Positions 8,040 to 15,797 of a DNA stretch of 27,362 nt are shown here, in pieces; the stretch's first letter is position 1, and each line of letters begins with the position of its first letter. The DNA is taken from contig CAZVKL010000013.1 in the NCBI GenBank assembly GCA_964627845.1, positions 1-27,362 of the forward strand. The letters are read 5' to 3'. This DNA comes from DUUI01 sp964627845 (GTDB lineage Bacteria > Bacillota_I > Bacilli_A > Erysipelotrichales > Erysipelotrichaceae). A program made the translations under genes and the position numbers. The notes beneath the pieces are model-generated. The model did no database searches. It was not told the origin of the DNA and was given only the letters and a program-made list of their open reading frames with translations.

Positions 8040-10185
8040 ACTTTCTCTCCTTTTTGCTAATGGCTGGGTGATTTAATACCACCGTCTTGATGCCATAAGG
8101 ATGATTAAAGGCAATATCCGCCATGCCATCTTCAATTTTGATGATAATTCCCTCACCAAAAGTGGTGTGAACAACAATATCACTCTTCTTATAATTGGTT
8201 GTAGGCGCATTCGAAATTCGTCCAGCTCTTAGAATCGAATTTCTCTCAATCGCACTGGGCTTTGCCTCAACTTGCCCATAGTAACCTATTTGTTGATGGT
8301 CAATCACTTCATCATCAATTTCACTTAGAAAACGAGAGGTTACCTGACCCTTATTTAAAACAAATGAGAAACCTTGAGCATCGGTTAAATAGAGTCGTTT
8401 CTTTGCGCGCGTCATCGCCACATAGGCTAGTCTTCGCTCTTCTTCCAGACCTCTCTTACCATCCGACATCGCCCTTTCGTTAGGGAAGACTCCCTCTGAT
8501 AATCCACAAATAAAGACATGATCAAATTCTAAACCTTTTGAGGAATGGATCGTCATCAGTTGAACGGCATCAGGTGCGGTCTCACTCTTATCACCATAGA
8601 GTGCCACCGATTGTAAATATTCATCTAGATTTGCTTCAGGGTATGTATTGATAAAGGATTGAGCATCGGATATCAATTCTTTGACGTTTTCAACACGATC
8701 GAGTTCATTATTCTCCTGATAATAATCTCTTAGCAAGGACAAATCTAAAATATCCGTAATCAATTTATCAAGCGGTTTTTCTAAGGAACGTACTTTTAAC
8801 TTTTCAATTAAGGCAACATAACCAGCCAGATTCGCCCCTTGTTGACCAGTCAGTGGTGAATAGTTTTTAGCCACTTCATACAGGGTACAATTCTTTTCTA
8901 AGGAAATAGCCCGTAGTTTATCAATCGTTTTAGGACCCAAGCCACGCTTGGGTAGATTCACGGTTCTTAAAAATGATAAGTCATCCGCAATGACACACAT
9001 TCTTAAATACGATAAAACATCTTTAATCTCAGCACGATCATAGAATCGTGTCCCCCCATAAATTACATAGGGAATTGAGTTTAAAATTAAGCCTTTTTCT
9101 ATAGCTCTTGATAAATAGTTGGAGCGATAGAGAATAGCCATGTTTTGATAAGGCGTATCCTCTTGATATAAATGTTCAATTCTAGACACAATCCAGTTCG
9201 CTTCTTCTTCCGATGAATTGAGTGTCATGTGTAAAATTTTATCCTCTGATTCTATCTCCGTAAATAATTCTTTATCTTCACGATATTTATTATGAGAAAT
9301 CAGCGCATTCGCACCTTTTAAGATTGAGTTAGTCGAACGATAGTTTTGAGTCAACAAAACGGTTTCGCTCGGTTTAAACAACTTTACAAAATCTAAAATT
9401 ATATTGACATCCGCACCACGCCAGGTATAGATTGTTTGGTCTGGATCACCCACAACATACAACGAATTTCGAGTCGATACTAATAATTTAATTAATTCAT
9501 TTTGAATGTGGTCAATGTCTTGGTACTCATCCACTAAATAATGATCATGACGTTTTTGCCACTTCTCTAAAATACTTGGATGCTTTTTAAAAAGCCTCAC
9601 TGTAAATAACAGTAAATCATCAAAATCCAATCCGTACATTTGCGTTAAGCGATTGTCATAATACTCATAAATTTTCGCTTTTTTAATCTCATGTTCTGAA
9701 CTATACGCTAATTCAAAAGCACGTTTAACACTAATTTCTGCCCCTTTATTGTTTCCAATATAATCGAGTGCTTGATTAAAGGAGATTTCTTTAACATCAT
9801 AACCAAATTCACGATACGCTTCTTTGAGTACCGCTCTTTGATCAGTTGCATCTAAAATTGTAAAATTCTTAGGGTAATCCAATGCATTGATATCTTCTCT
9901 TAGGATCCGAACGCATAATGAGTGAATCGTTGACAACCATACCCCAGATCCTGCTTCCCCTAGATATGCTTTTAAACGTTCTTTCATTTCATTGCTGGCT
10001 TTATTGGTAAATGTTAGGGCACAAATTTTGTATGGCGCAACATTTAAATCTGAAATTAAATGGACAATGCGTAAGGTTAAAACCCGAGTTTTACCAGATC
10101 CCGCACCAGCAATGACTCGGACATATTTATGATTAGAAAAAACAGCTTTTTGTTGCTGTGGATTTAAACTATCGTAGATTTGCAC
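8029..10185 (-). CDS. pcrA: ATP-dependent DNA helicase PcrA (UvrD/Rep family)
   Basis: A 3'-5' superfamily 1A helicase used in repair, plasmid replication and clearing of proteins or RNA from DNA. From a GTG start at 10185 the protein has 718 residues. The Q motif LNPQQQKAV (residues 8-16), Walker A AGAGSGKT (26-33), Walker B DEYQD, the QNYRS motif, TIHSSKGLEFDHVF and VAMTRAKKRLYL are all visible, and the C-terminal part ends in a Tudor-like fold (VHTTFGEGIIIKI) typical of PcrA. I prefer GTG 10185 to a GTG 14 codons earlier because the shorter form starts like family members and has GGTGA before it, while the longer start lies upstream of the TATAAT. The gene ends in TGA, overlapping ligA. 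It heads the pcrA-to-rlmCD cluster. Confidence 0.96.
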   Translation of the reverse strand: MQIYDSLNPQQQKAVFSNHKYVRVIAGAGSGKTRVLTLRIVHLISDLNVAPYKICALTFTNKASNEMKERLKAYLGEAGSGVWLSTIHSLCVRILREDINALDYPKNFTILDATDQRAVLKEAYREFGYDVKEISFNQALDYIGNNKGAEISVKRAFELAYSSEHEIKKAKIYEYYDNRLTQMYGLDFDDLLLFTVRLFKKHPSILEKWQKRHDHYLVDEYQDIDHIQNELIKLLVSTRNSLYVVGDPDQTIYTWRGADVNIILDFVKLFKPSETVLLTQNYRSTNSILKGANALISHNKYREDKELFTEIESEDKILHMTLNSSEEEANWIVSRIEHLYQEDTPYQNMAILYRSNYLSRAIEKGLILNSIPYVIYGGTRFYDRAEIKDVLSYLRMCVIADDLSFLRTVNLPKRGLGPKTIDKLRAISLEKNCTLYEVAKNYSPLTGQQGANLAGYVALIEKLKVRSLEKPLDKLITDILDLSLLRDYYQENNELDRVENVKELISDAQSFINTYPEANLDEYLQSVALYGDKSETAPDAVQLMTIHSSKGLEFDHVFICGLSEGVFPNERAMSDGKRGLEEERRLAYVAMTRAKKRLYLTDAQGFSFVLNKGQVTSRFLSEIDDEVIDHQQIGYYGQVEAKPSAIERNSILRAGRISNAPTTNYKKSDIVVHTTFGEGIIIKIEDGMADIAFNHPYGIKTVVLNHPAISKKERKYDA

Positions 10186-10200
10186 ATTATCACCGACAAT

Positions 10201-10209
10201 ATTATACCA
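10201..10209 (-). promoter_or_regulatory. Extended -10 promoter of pcrA, giving a very short leader
   Basis: On the minus strand TGG-TATAAT (TATAAT at 10201-10206) is an extended -10 with no good -35 at 17 bp (ATGTGG). The expected start at about 10193-10194 leaves a leader of only 8-9 nt, GGTGATAAT, before the GTG codon, so the Shine-Dalgarno would sit at the very 5' end of the mRNA. Confidence 0.6.
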
Positions 10210-10238
10210 CACCAAAATTACCCCCACATCTTAAAGTT

Positions 10239-10247
10239 TGTTATAAT
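10239..10247 (+). promoter_or_regulatory. Extended -10 promoter of the rluA-family gene, predicted leaderless
   Basis: TGT-TATAAT (TATAAT at 10242-10247) is an extended -10; the -35 position has no TTGACA-like hexamer. The ATG at 10254 begins exactly 6 nt after the -10, where transcription normally starts, so the mRNA should begin at or next to the A of ATG. No Shine-Dalgarno is present upstream. Confidence 0.6.
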
Positions 10248-10253
10248 ACAAAC

Positions 10254-10907
10254 ATGAAAAACAATCCTGAAATTCTCTATGAAGATAATCATTTATTAGT
10301 GGTGGTAAAACCAGCGAATATGCCCACCCAACAAGATAGTTCCAATGACTTGGATTTAGTAACATGGGCCAAAGATTTTTTAAAAAAGAAATACAACAAA
10401 CCAGGCAATGTATACTGTGGAATGGTCCATCGATTGGATCGACCTGTAAGTGGCATCGTTGTTTTAGCAAAGACCTCAAAAGCTGCTTCAAGACTTAGTA
10501 ATCAAATTCGATTAAACTTGATGTCTAAAAAATACACAGCCCTTGTGGAGGGACGGGTTGAGCCTACTACTTGGCAAGATTATCTAGGCAAAAACCAACA
10601 GACAAATACGTCTTATGTGACGACCAAGGACAAAGGCAAATTCAGTGAATTGACCATCATCGATAGTGAACCAGTTAACCAACACCAATCTTTAATCACC
10701 ATTCTTTTAATCACTGGACGGTCCCATCAAATTCGTGTCCAATGTGCTTCTAGAAATCATCCAATTGTGGGCGATCAACGATATCATCCAAATCCACAAA
10801 AAAACCAACAAATACATTTGTTGGCTCATGAATTATCCTTTAGTCACCCAACGACCAAAGAGAATTTAACGTTTAAAATTGATTATCCATCATGGTTTCT
10901 TAAATAG
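10254..10907 (+). CDS. RluA-family RNA pseudouridine synthase
   Basis: Isomerises uridine to pseudouridine in rRNA or tRNA. The 217-residue protein has the RluA catalytic motif HRLDRPVSG at about 59-67 with the catalytic Asp62, an early YEDNHLLVVVKPANMPTQ segment, and the late GRSHQIRVQ motif followed by HPIVGDQRY. It has no S4 domain, so it is a catalytic core only, shorter than RluC or RluD. The target cannot be read from sequence. An in-frame extension to 10158 would lie within the 5' end of divergent pcrA and upstream of the -10, so I use ATG 10254, which is where the fold starts. The gene is the first plus-strand one in the window and its end overlaps the convergent patatin gene by 18 nt. 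Confidence 0.92.
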   Translation: MKNNPEILYEDNHLLVVVKPANMPTQQDSSNDLDLVTWAKDFLKKKYNKPGNVYCGMVHRLDRPVSGIVVLAKTSKAASRLSNQIRLNLMSKKYTALVEGRVEPTTWQDYLGKNQQTNTSYVTTKDKGKFSELTIIDSEPVNQHQSLITILLITGRSHQIRVQCASRNHPIVGDQRYHPNPQKNQQIHLLAHELSFSHPTTKENLTFKIDYPSWFLK

Positions 10908-11747
10908 AGCTTCAATCGAGGCTCTATTTTCTTCACAGTTTTCAAACGCTAAATCAAACAAATCCATAAACTGTTCTCTTGAACCCGTATAACGACTGAC
11001 TCCTGTTTCCCTAGTTGGATAGAGGTTGATGGCCTTATTTTCTTTCACTAGTTTATCGACTAATTTTCTCTCTTGATAATAGACTCGCGTACGACTATCA
11101 AAATCAGCCACCATCTTTTTATGCTTGCGATAAATAATATTATTCAACAACCAAATCTGCCACCGTGGAAATGGTTTACGGACATATTCTGGTGATTTAG
11201 TCGTAACAATTAACAGATGATCAACCTCTTGTTCTAAGGCACGACCAACAGGAATCATGCTGGTAATTCCACCATCGGTATAGTAAGTCTCTTGAACTTT
11301 AACGAATCGACCAAAAATAGGTAATGCGCAAGCCGCTTTAATCCATTTTGCTTCTTTCGCAACATCATGTTGTGTCTTCCATAATGTTTCATATTCTTCT
11401 AACGAATAAACCCCTATTTCTAAATCACTTTTACTGTCACTTAGTTTTTGATGATCAAAACCAGCTTTGACCATTTCCTGATCATACAAGCGGTCATATG
11501 CCACGATTTGACCTTCTCTTAAAAAAGCTCGAAGTCCAACATTATTTTTATCGGGAGCAATGTCAATGGATGCTTTACGTAATAAGTCCACATCTTTAGT
11601 ACAATAAAAAGCACCATACATCGCACCAGAGGAAATACCAACGACATAATCCGCAACAAATTTATTTTCGATTAACCAAGCAAGGACACCGGCAGTATAC
11701 GCACCACGCATCCCGCCTCCTTCTAAAACTATTCCAACTTTTTTCAT
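10890..11747 (-). CDS. Patatin-like phospholipase (RssA/YqhO-type)
   Basis: A 285-residue serine acyl hydrolase of the patatin family, probably acting on membrane lipids in the cytoplasm (no signal peptide). The oxyanion-hole motif GGGMRG is at about 10-15, the nucleophile S39 is in GISSG (GxSxG), and the dyad aspartate D158 is in DGG. It follows cardiolipin synthase by 7 nt, so the two probably share a transcript and a role in phospholipid turnover; that link is inference. The last codons overlap the end of the rluA-family gene on the other strand, and that gene's terminator hairpin is encoded within them. The substrate cannot be told from the sequence. Confidence 0.9.
   Translation of the reverse strand: MKKVGIVLEGGGMRGAYTAGVLAWLIENKFVADYVVGISSGAMYGAFYCTKDVDLLRKASIDIAPDKNNVGLRAFLREGQIVAYDRLYDQEMVKAGFDHQKLSDSKSDLEIGVYSLEEYETLWKTQHDVAKEAKWIKAACALPIFGRFVKVQETYYTDGGITSMIPVGRALEQEVDHLLIVTTKSPEYVRKPFPRWQIWLLNNIIYRKHKKMVADFDSRTRVYYQERKLVDKLVKENKAINLYPTRETGVSRYTGSREQFMDLFDLAFENCEENRASIEALFKKP
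10902..10935 (+). terminator. Intrinsic terminator of the rluA-family gene, inside the patatin coding end
   Basis: AAATAGAGC (10902-10910) and GCTCTATTT (10921-10929) form a perfect 9-bp stem with a 10-nt loop, followed on the plus strand by TTTTCTTC. The left arm includes the TAG stop of the pseudouridine synthase gene. On the minus strand the stem is followed by AAGAAACC, so it should not terminate in that direction, which suits its place within the patatin gene. Confidence 0.7.
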
Positions 11748-11754
11748 AAGACTC

Positions 11755-13284
11755 CTATAATAATCCTGAGAACAGTCCTACTAGTGCACGCATTAAGCGT
11801 GTGTAGAACGGTAATTTTTTAACTTCATCCAAAGTCACTTCTTGACTCACCTTAATGATGTCTTTAAAATCAGCCACTGCCTCTTTTGAAGCAGTCGAAC
11901 TATAACAACATAATCCACATTCAAAATTTAAATAATAAGAACGATAATCCATATTAGCCGTGGAGATAATGGCGAGTTCTTCATCCACAATCACAACTTT
12001 TTGATGAATAAAGCCAGGCGTATATTCATACACTTTTACCCCTGCCTCCATTAACGCTAAGTAGTGAGAACGCGAAACCATATAAACCAGTTTCTTATCT
12101 GGAATTCCAGGTAAAACAACCCTCACATCGACACCTGTCATGGCAGCATTACTCAGAGCACGAATCATTTCATGACCAATAATCAAATAAGGCGTGACAA
12201 TGTATATGGTCTTTCTAGCATTATTAATCGCATTAAGATGTAATGTTTCAGCAACCGTTAAATCATCTGACGGATTATCCGAGAATGGTTGGATAAAACC
12301 ATCATCTTCACATTCTACAACAGAATTTTGATACAAACGAATATTCTCTTTTGGATCATTGGAACAAAATGACCAAAATGTTAAGAACATATCAATTAAT
12401 GAAATCACGGCAGCCCCTCTGATTCCAACCGCATTATCTTTCCAATAGCCAAAGCGTTCGATTGTATTGATGTATTCATCGCCTATATTATGGCCACTAA
12501 CATAACCGTATTCACCATCAATAATCGTTATTTTTCTATGTGATCGATTATTCATTTGAACCACAAATTTATAAGTAAGTTTATTAAATGGATAAATCTT
12601 TAATCCTTGACCACGAAGTTTCGAAACATATCCTTTATCAAGTTCAGGTGAACCCCAGTCATCATAAATCACCCGGACATCGACGCCTTCTTTCGCTTTT
12701 CTTAATAAGATTTCTAAGATTTCATCCCACATTTTTCCAAACTTAATAATAAAATATTCCATAAAGATATATTTATTGGCATTATTCAGTTTTTCTTTAA
12801 TGTCCTCAAATGCTGCTTCACCTGACGCAAAGTACTGAGATGAGGTTTTATCATAAACAGGGAAATGTCCCATTCTCTCTAAGTAAGTCATTGTTTTGGT
12901 CCACTGCTGATGTTCAATCAGAAATTCTTCAAATGTTTCACCATTTTGGACGCTGCCAATCCCTACTTCAGATTCAAGTAGCATACTTTTTTGAAGCAAT
13001 TCTTTGGGCATCTTCCGGTTTCCTAATAAGAAATATAGCGTAATTCCAATAATTGGGATACCTAAGACAATGATGGTCCAGGTTTGAATGTATTTAGGAT
13101 TGGTTGAATCTTGGGTCGTCAAATATAAGACAACAAAAAAAGACGCAAACTGTAATACTAAATAGATCCACCAAAATCGTACACTGAGACCTAAAATTAA
13201 ATAGACGATTGCACCTAATTGAATCAAAACTGAGATAACCGCGATGACACTTCGATGAGTGACAAGCTTCTTAAGGTTTTTCAT
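11755..13284 (-). CDS. cls: Cardiolipin synthase (phospholipase D family)
   Basis: Joins two phosphatidylglycerols (or PG and another lipid) into cardiolipin at the cytoplasmic membrane. The 509-residue protein has two N-terminal transmembrane segments (about 12-33 and 37-56), a third hydrophobic stretch at 68-87, and two phospholipase D HKD motifs: H249-K251-D256 with the following GHNIGDEY, and H427-K429-D434 with STANMDYRSYYLN. Length and order match bacterial Cls of the Bacillota type. A GAGGGATAGT precedes the ATG. The gene lies 38 nt after yajC and 7 nt before the patatin gene, so it may be cotranscribed with both. Confidence 0.95.
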   Translation of the reverse strand: MKNLKKLVTHRSVIAVISVLIQLGAIVYLILGLSVRFWWIYLVLQFASFFVVLYLTTQDSTNPKYIQTWTIIVLGIPIIGITLYFLLGNRKMPKELLQKSMLLESEVGIGSVQNGETFEEFLIEHQQWTKTMTYLERMGHFPVYDKTSSQYFASGEAAFEDIKEKLNNANKYIFMEYFIIKFGKMWDEILEILLRKAKEGVDVRVIYDDWGSPELDKGYVSKLRGQGLKIYPFNKLTYKFVVQMNNRSHRKITIIDGEYGYVSGHNIGDEYINTIERFGYWKDNAVGIRGAAVISLIDMFLTFWSFCSNDPKENIRLYQNSVVECEDDGFIQPFSDNPSDDLTVAETLHLNAINNARKTIYIVTPYLIIGHEMIRALSNAAMTGVDVRVVLPGIPDKKLVYMVSRSHYLALMEAGVKVYEYTPGFIHQKVVIVDEELAIISTANMDYRSYYLNFECGLCCYSSTASKEAVADFKDIIKVSQEVTLDEVKKLPFYTRLMRALVGLFSGLL

Positions 13285-13322
13285 ACTATCCCTCTAAAAG
13301 GTTTATAACATAGGAAAAAATT

Positions 13323-13616
13323 TTACTTTAATATTTCGTTGATTGATTCTTTATAAACTTCAATAACACTACCTGATTTAATTTGTAAATCAACCGTCTC
13401 TGAATGAATACTTATAACTTCACCCATTATACCATTACTGAAGGTGACTTTTTGTCCAACGCTTAACCGCGATGCTATGTCATCGATGTTTTGTTGGGTC
13501 AGTTTGATATTCTTTAATGAGTTAATAAAAAAGATTACCCCAAATAGCACCGCCATTAATAAAACAGCTAACATCGAAATAATAAAAACTTGACCAAAAT
13601 TTGTTGTTAATAACAT
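13323..13616 (-). CDS. yajC: YajC-like Sec translocon accessory subunit
   Basis: A 97-residue protein with one N-terminal transmembrane helix (about 10-32) and a small cytoplasmic domain containing LSVGQKVTFSNGIMGEVISI and a C-terminal VIEVYKESINEIL, the YajC pattern. YajC associates with SecDF in the Sec holotranslocon. In many bacteria it lies beside tgt or secDF; here it lies between a GNAT acetyltransferase (3 nt spacing) and cls, with no sec gene in view. It could be a paralogue with another partner, but fold and size fit YajC. Confidence 0.8.
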   Translation of the reverse strand: MLLTTNFGQVFIISMLAVLLMAVLFGVIFFINSLKNIKLTQQNIDDIASRLSVGQKVTFSNGIMGEVISIHSETVDLQIKSGSVIEVYKESINEILK

Positions 13617-13618
13617 GC

Positions 13619-14092
13619 TTACTCCTTTAAATCCATCGTATAAATATGTTTGAAATAATCTCCTTGATGATAAAGTGGTTCATCAACAGGAACACTCACA
13701 GAATCACTATATTTAAATCCAGCACGCTCAATTGTCTTAATGGACGCAACATTATCCGTATTACAAGTTATTAATAATTCATCCATTCCAATCGCTTTGG
13801 CTAATTGAATTAATAACCGCGTGGCATCAACAGCCAACCCATCACCTTGATAATGAGGAAAAATATTGTAACCAATGTGTCCAAGATAATATAGCGCTAA
13901 TTTATCACCATCGCGTAAATCACAAAATCCAATCATTCGATTATCTTTTTTACGAATCATTTGATATGAATAGTTTCGAATTCGCTCACGATTATAAGTA
14001 TCTGTGTAAAATCGTGTTGGCTTTAAAATTAAACGATCATTTTCAAGTTTAATGGTTTTGGCTTTGGCGATCCATTGCTTGGGTAAAAACAT
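13619..14092 (-). CDS. GNAT-family N-acetyltransferase
   Basis: A 157-residue acetyltransferase of the RimJ/RimL-like GNAT group. The opening region LENDRLILKPTRF, the central IGYNIFPHYQGDGLAVDA (QGDGLA being the acetyl-CoA pyrophosphate-binding loop) and the NVASIKTIERAGFKY segment are the characteristic parts. The substrate is unknown. The start overlaps the thioredoxin-like gene by 44 nt, which is long for an operon; the chosen ATG has GAGGATG upstream and gives a normal family N-terminus, so I keep it, but a later start cannot be excluded. Confidence 0.8.
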   Translation of the reverse strand: MFLPKQWIAKAKTIKLENDRLILKPTRFYTDTYNRERIRNYSYQMIRKKDNRMIGFCDLRDGDKLALYYLGHIGYNIFPHYQGDGLAVDATRLLIQLAKAIGMDELLITCNTDNVASIKTIERAGFKYSDSVSVPVDEPLYHQGDYFKHIYTMDLKE

Positions 14093-14327
14093 TCAATACA
14101 TCCTCTTTTGTCATTGCCCCTTCAAATAATTTTTCATCTTCATAGTAAAAGGTTGGAACATAATAATAATCCAAACTATCCGATAGTTCCTTATGTTCTA
14201 ATTCATTCAATAACTGTAAATCAACATCTTTAAGCTCTGGATATTCTTCTTTTAGTTCATCTATCCAGGTAAATACTTGTTGGCAGTATGGACAAAATTT
14301 CAAATAAAATAATTTAAATCCGCTCAT
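14049..14327 (-). CDS. Glutaredoxin/thioredoxin-like protein with CPYC motif
   Basis: A 92-residue thioredoxin-fold protein. The active-site CPYC follows the first strand (KLFYLKFCPYCQQV), and the VPTFYY segment supplies the cis-proline before strand 3; the C-terminal helix follows. CPYC is the classic dithiol glutaredoxin site. It is probably a cytoplasmic thiol-disulfide reductase, with partner unknown. It overlaps the YhfC-like gene by 14 nt and the GNAT gene by 44 nt. Confidence 0.85.
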   Translation of the reverse strand: MSGFKLFYLKFCPYCQQVFTWIDELKEEYPELKDVDLQLLNELEHKELSDSLDYYYVPTFYYEDEKLFEGAMTKEDVLNVFTQAMDRQSQNH

Positions 14328-15081
14328 GTTGAGTTCCCCTTTTTAATTCTATAGCTATATAATAACCCATTATCACAGCAAATACTCCTATTACAAGAGC
14401 TCGAATAATTAATGAGAATTCAGACGCTAATAAAAGTTGTTCACTCGCGTATAACCCAAATAAAATAAGCGCTGGGTATAGAAAAGCTTTTTTATTAGAC
14501 GTTTCTAATGCTTTAACGATCATCAAGCCAAACCCTGCATAAATAACCACATAGAAAGCTTGAATTAAAAAGCTCGAAAAATAATCAAGTGGCATTACAG
14601 CAGAAAGTTGTTCAATCGCTTCATTAATTCTTTCCAGTGGTAATTCTTCTGTGACTAAGTCAAAGATAGAACCATCGTTGATTCGTTGGGCAACCTGATA
14701 ATTACCAAAAGTAGAGAATCCCATAATAAAGGCTTCCATTGCTGCTTGACCCAAACCTAAGACTAACCCAGTTTTGATTGGTTCATCCAATCTATTTTTA
14801 TTAAGAACACCCTTCAACACAAAGAGTCTAAATGCGATTGCTAAAATAGTAGACACACTCGCATAAAATAAAATTCTCAAAAATAGATTATCAATTGGTA
14901 CCATTCTTAAAATAGGATAACGAAGAAAGACATCACCTATTAAAAATATCATGGACCCAGCCATAAAGGTTTTGAGTACCCCTTTTAAATTTTTTCTAAA
15001 TAGTAAGAAAGGGAAAATTACTAGTATGATACAGCTAACCATTAAAACAATCATGCTGATCATTTGAGAGTTTCTAATCAT
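14314..15081 (-). CDS. YhfC-like multi-pass membrane protein
   Basis: A 255-residue integral membrane protein with about seven hydrophobic segments. Its pattern (a hydrophilic loop followed by GLVLGLGQAAMEAFIMG, then a long loop and three helices) resembles the YhfC family, some of whose members are annotated as putative intramembrane metalloproteases. Those usually carry His in the GxGHGGxEA motif; here the position holds Gln112 (GLGQAAMEA), so metal binding may be lost. AAGGTGATG precedes the ATG at 15081. It appears to lead a cluster through the thioredoxin-like, GNAT and yajC genes. Assignment rests on pattern memory only. Confidence 0.55.
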   Translation of the reverse strand: MIRNSQMISMIVLMVSCIILVIFPFLLFRKNLKGVLKTFMAGSMIFLIGDVFLRYPILRMVPIDNLFLRILFYASVSTILAIAFRLFVLKGVLNKNRLDEPIKTGLVLGLGQAAMEAFIMGFSTFGNYQVAQRINDGSIFDLVTEELPLERINEAIEQLSAVMPLDYFSSFLIQAFYVVIYAGFGLMIVKALETSNKKAFLYPALILFGLYASEQLLLASEFSLIIRALVIGVFAVIMGYYIAIELKRGTQHERI

Positions 15082-15097
15082 TTACATCACCTTAGTT

Positions 15098-15103
15098 ATT
15101 ATA
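15098..15103 (-). promoter_or_regulatory. Candidate -10 element of the YhfC-to-yajC operon
   Basis: A perfect TATAAT lies on the minus strand, 16 nt before the ATG at 15081, with AAGGTGATG between. The region 17 bp upstream (AACTTA) is a poor -35. The leader would be only about 10 nt. Confidence 0.45.
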
Positions 15104-15152
15104 GCATTGTTAGGAACTTTTAAGTTATTGTTTTAATACGATGGGTGAGATT

Positions 15153-15797
15153 ATGTTAATTCTAATTTGGACGGTGCTCGCTTCATTCATTTATTGTCAG
15201 GCACTTCGATATCAGCAGAAGATAGACTCAAAACAATCAATATGTTTACAGTGTCACAACAAAATTCTACCATGGCACAATATCCCTATTATATCCTTTA
15301 TCCTATTACGGGGGCGGTGTCATGATTGTCGCTCAACTATAAATATTAAACATTTAATTTTTGAAATAATTGGTTTGGTAATTGGTGTCTTATTCACTTT
15401 ACATAGTCACTCAATTAAACATCATCTACTGGTTGCCGTGTTGTTTTATCTCTTTTGTAGTGACTTAGAGCATCAATTAATTCCAGATCGAGCCCTAGTC
15501 ATCCTCCTAATACTCAATATCAGTAAGGATATTAATCTACTTTCAATTTTATTTTGTTTATTTTTGTGTGTTTTTGTTTACCTCAATCTTTTCGGGTTTG
15601 GGGATGTAAAACTGATTCTTGTTACCTCACTGGGTTTAACCTTCTATCAATTAAATTTATTAATGTTAACGAGTTCCATCATCACGATTATGATGATGGT
15701 GGGATTAACGATTCTAAAGAAAACAACCCTTTCTACACCGTTTCCATTTGGTTGTAGTTGGGTTGTCAGTTTTTTATGGTTGAGTCATTTGATTTAG
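15153..15797 (+). CDS. Prepilin peptidase (type IV leader peptidase/ComC-like)
   Basis: A membrane aspartyl protease that cleaves, and usually N-methylates, prepilins or competence pseudopilins. From ATG 15153 it has 214 residues (218 from ATG 15141). The N-terminal part carries two CxxC pairs of a zinc-binding loop (CLQC and CHDC), as in bifunctional PilD/ComC enzymes. The catalytic aspartates are in SDLEHQLIPD and in FGFGDVK (the GxGD motif). Multiple transmembrane helices fill the rest. GGTGAG stands just before ATG 15153, while 15141 has no such site; the choice is uncertain. No pilin gene is near. Its end overlaps the convergent pyrophosphatase gene by 24 nt. Confidence 0.9.
   Translation: MLILIWTVLASFIYCQALRYQQKIDSKQSICLQCHNKILPWHNIPIISFILLRGRCHDCRSTINIKHLIFEIIGLVIGVLFTLHSHSIKHHLLVAVLFYLFCSDLEHQLIPDRALVILLILNISKDINLLSILFCLFLCVFVYLNLFGFGDVKLILVTSLGLTFYQLNLLMLTSSIITIMMMVGLTILKKTTLSTPFPFGCSWVVSFLWLSHLI

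Noticed and set aside
10186..10227. Longer pcrA start at GTG 10227 (14 extra residues)
   Set aside because: The extension spans the TATAAT at 10201-10206 and does not match PcrA N-termini; GTG 10185 does.
10158..10253. Longer start for the rluA-family gene at 10158
   Set aside because: It would lie inside the pcrA 5' end and upstream of the -10 at 10242; the added 32 residues do not fit the fold.
10231..10491. Minus-strand frame of 86 codons opposite the pseudouridine synthase
   Set aside because: It is opposite conserved catalytic codons and would overlap the pcrA promoter; no motif.
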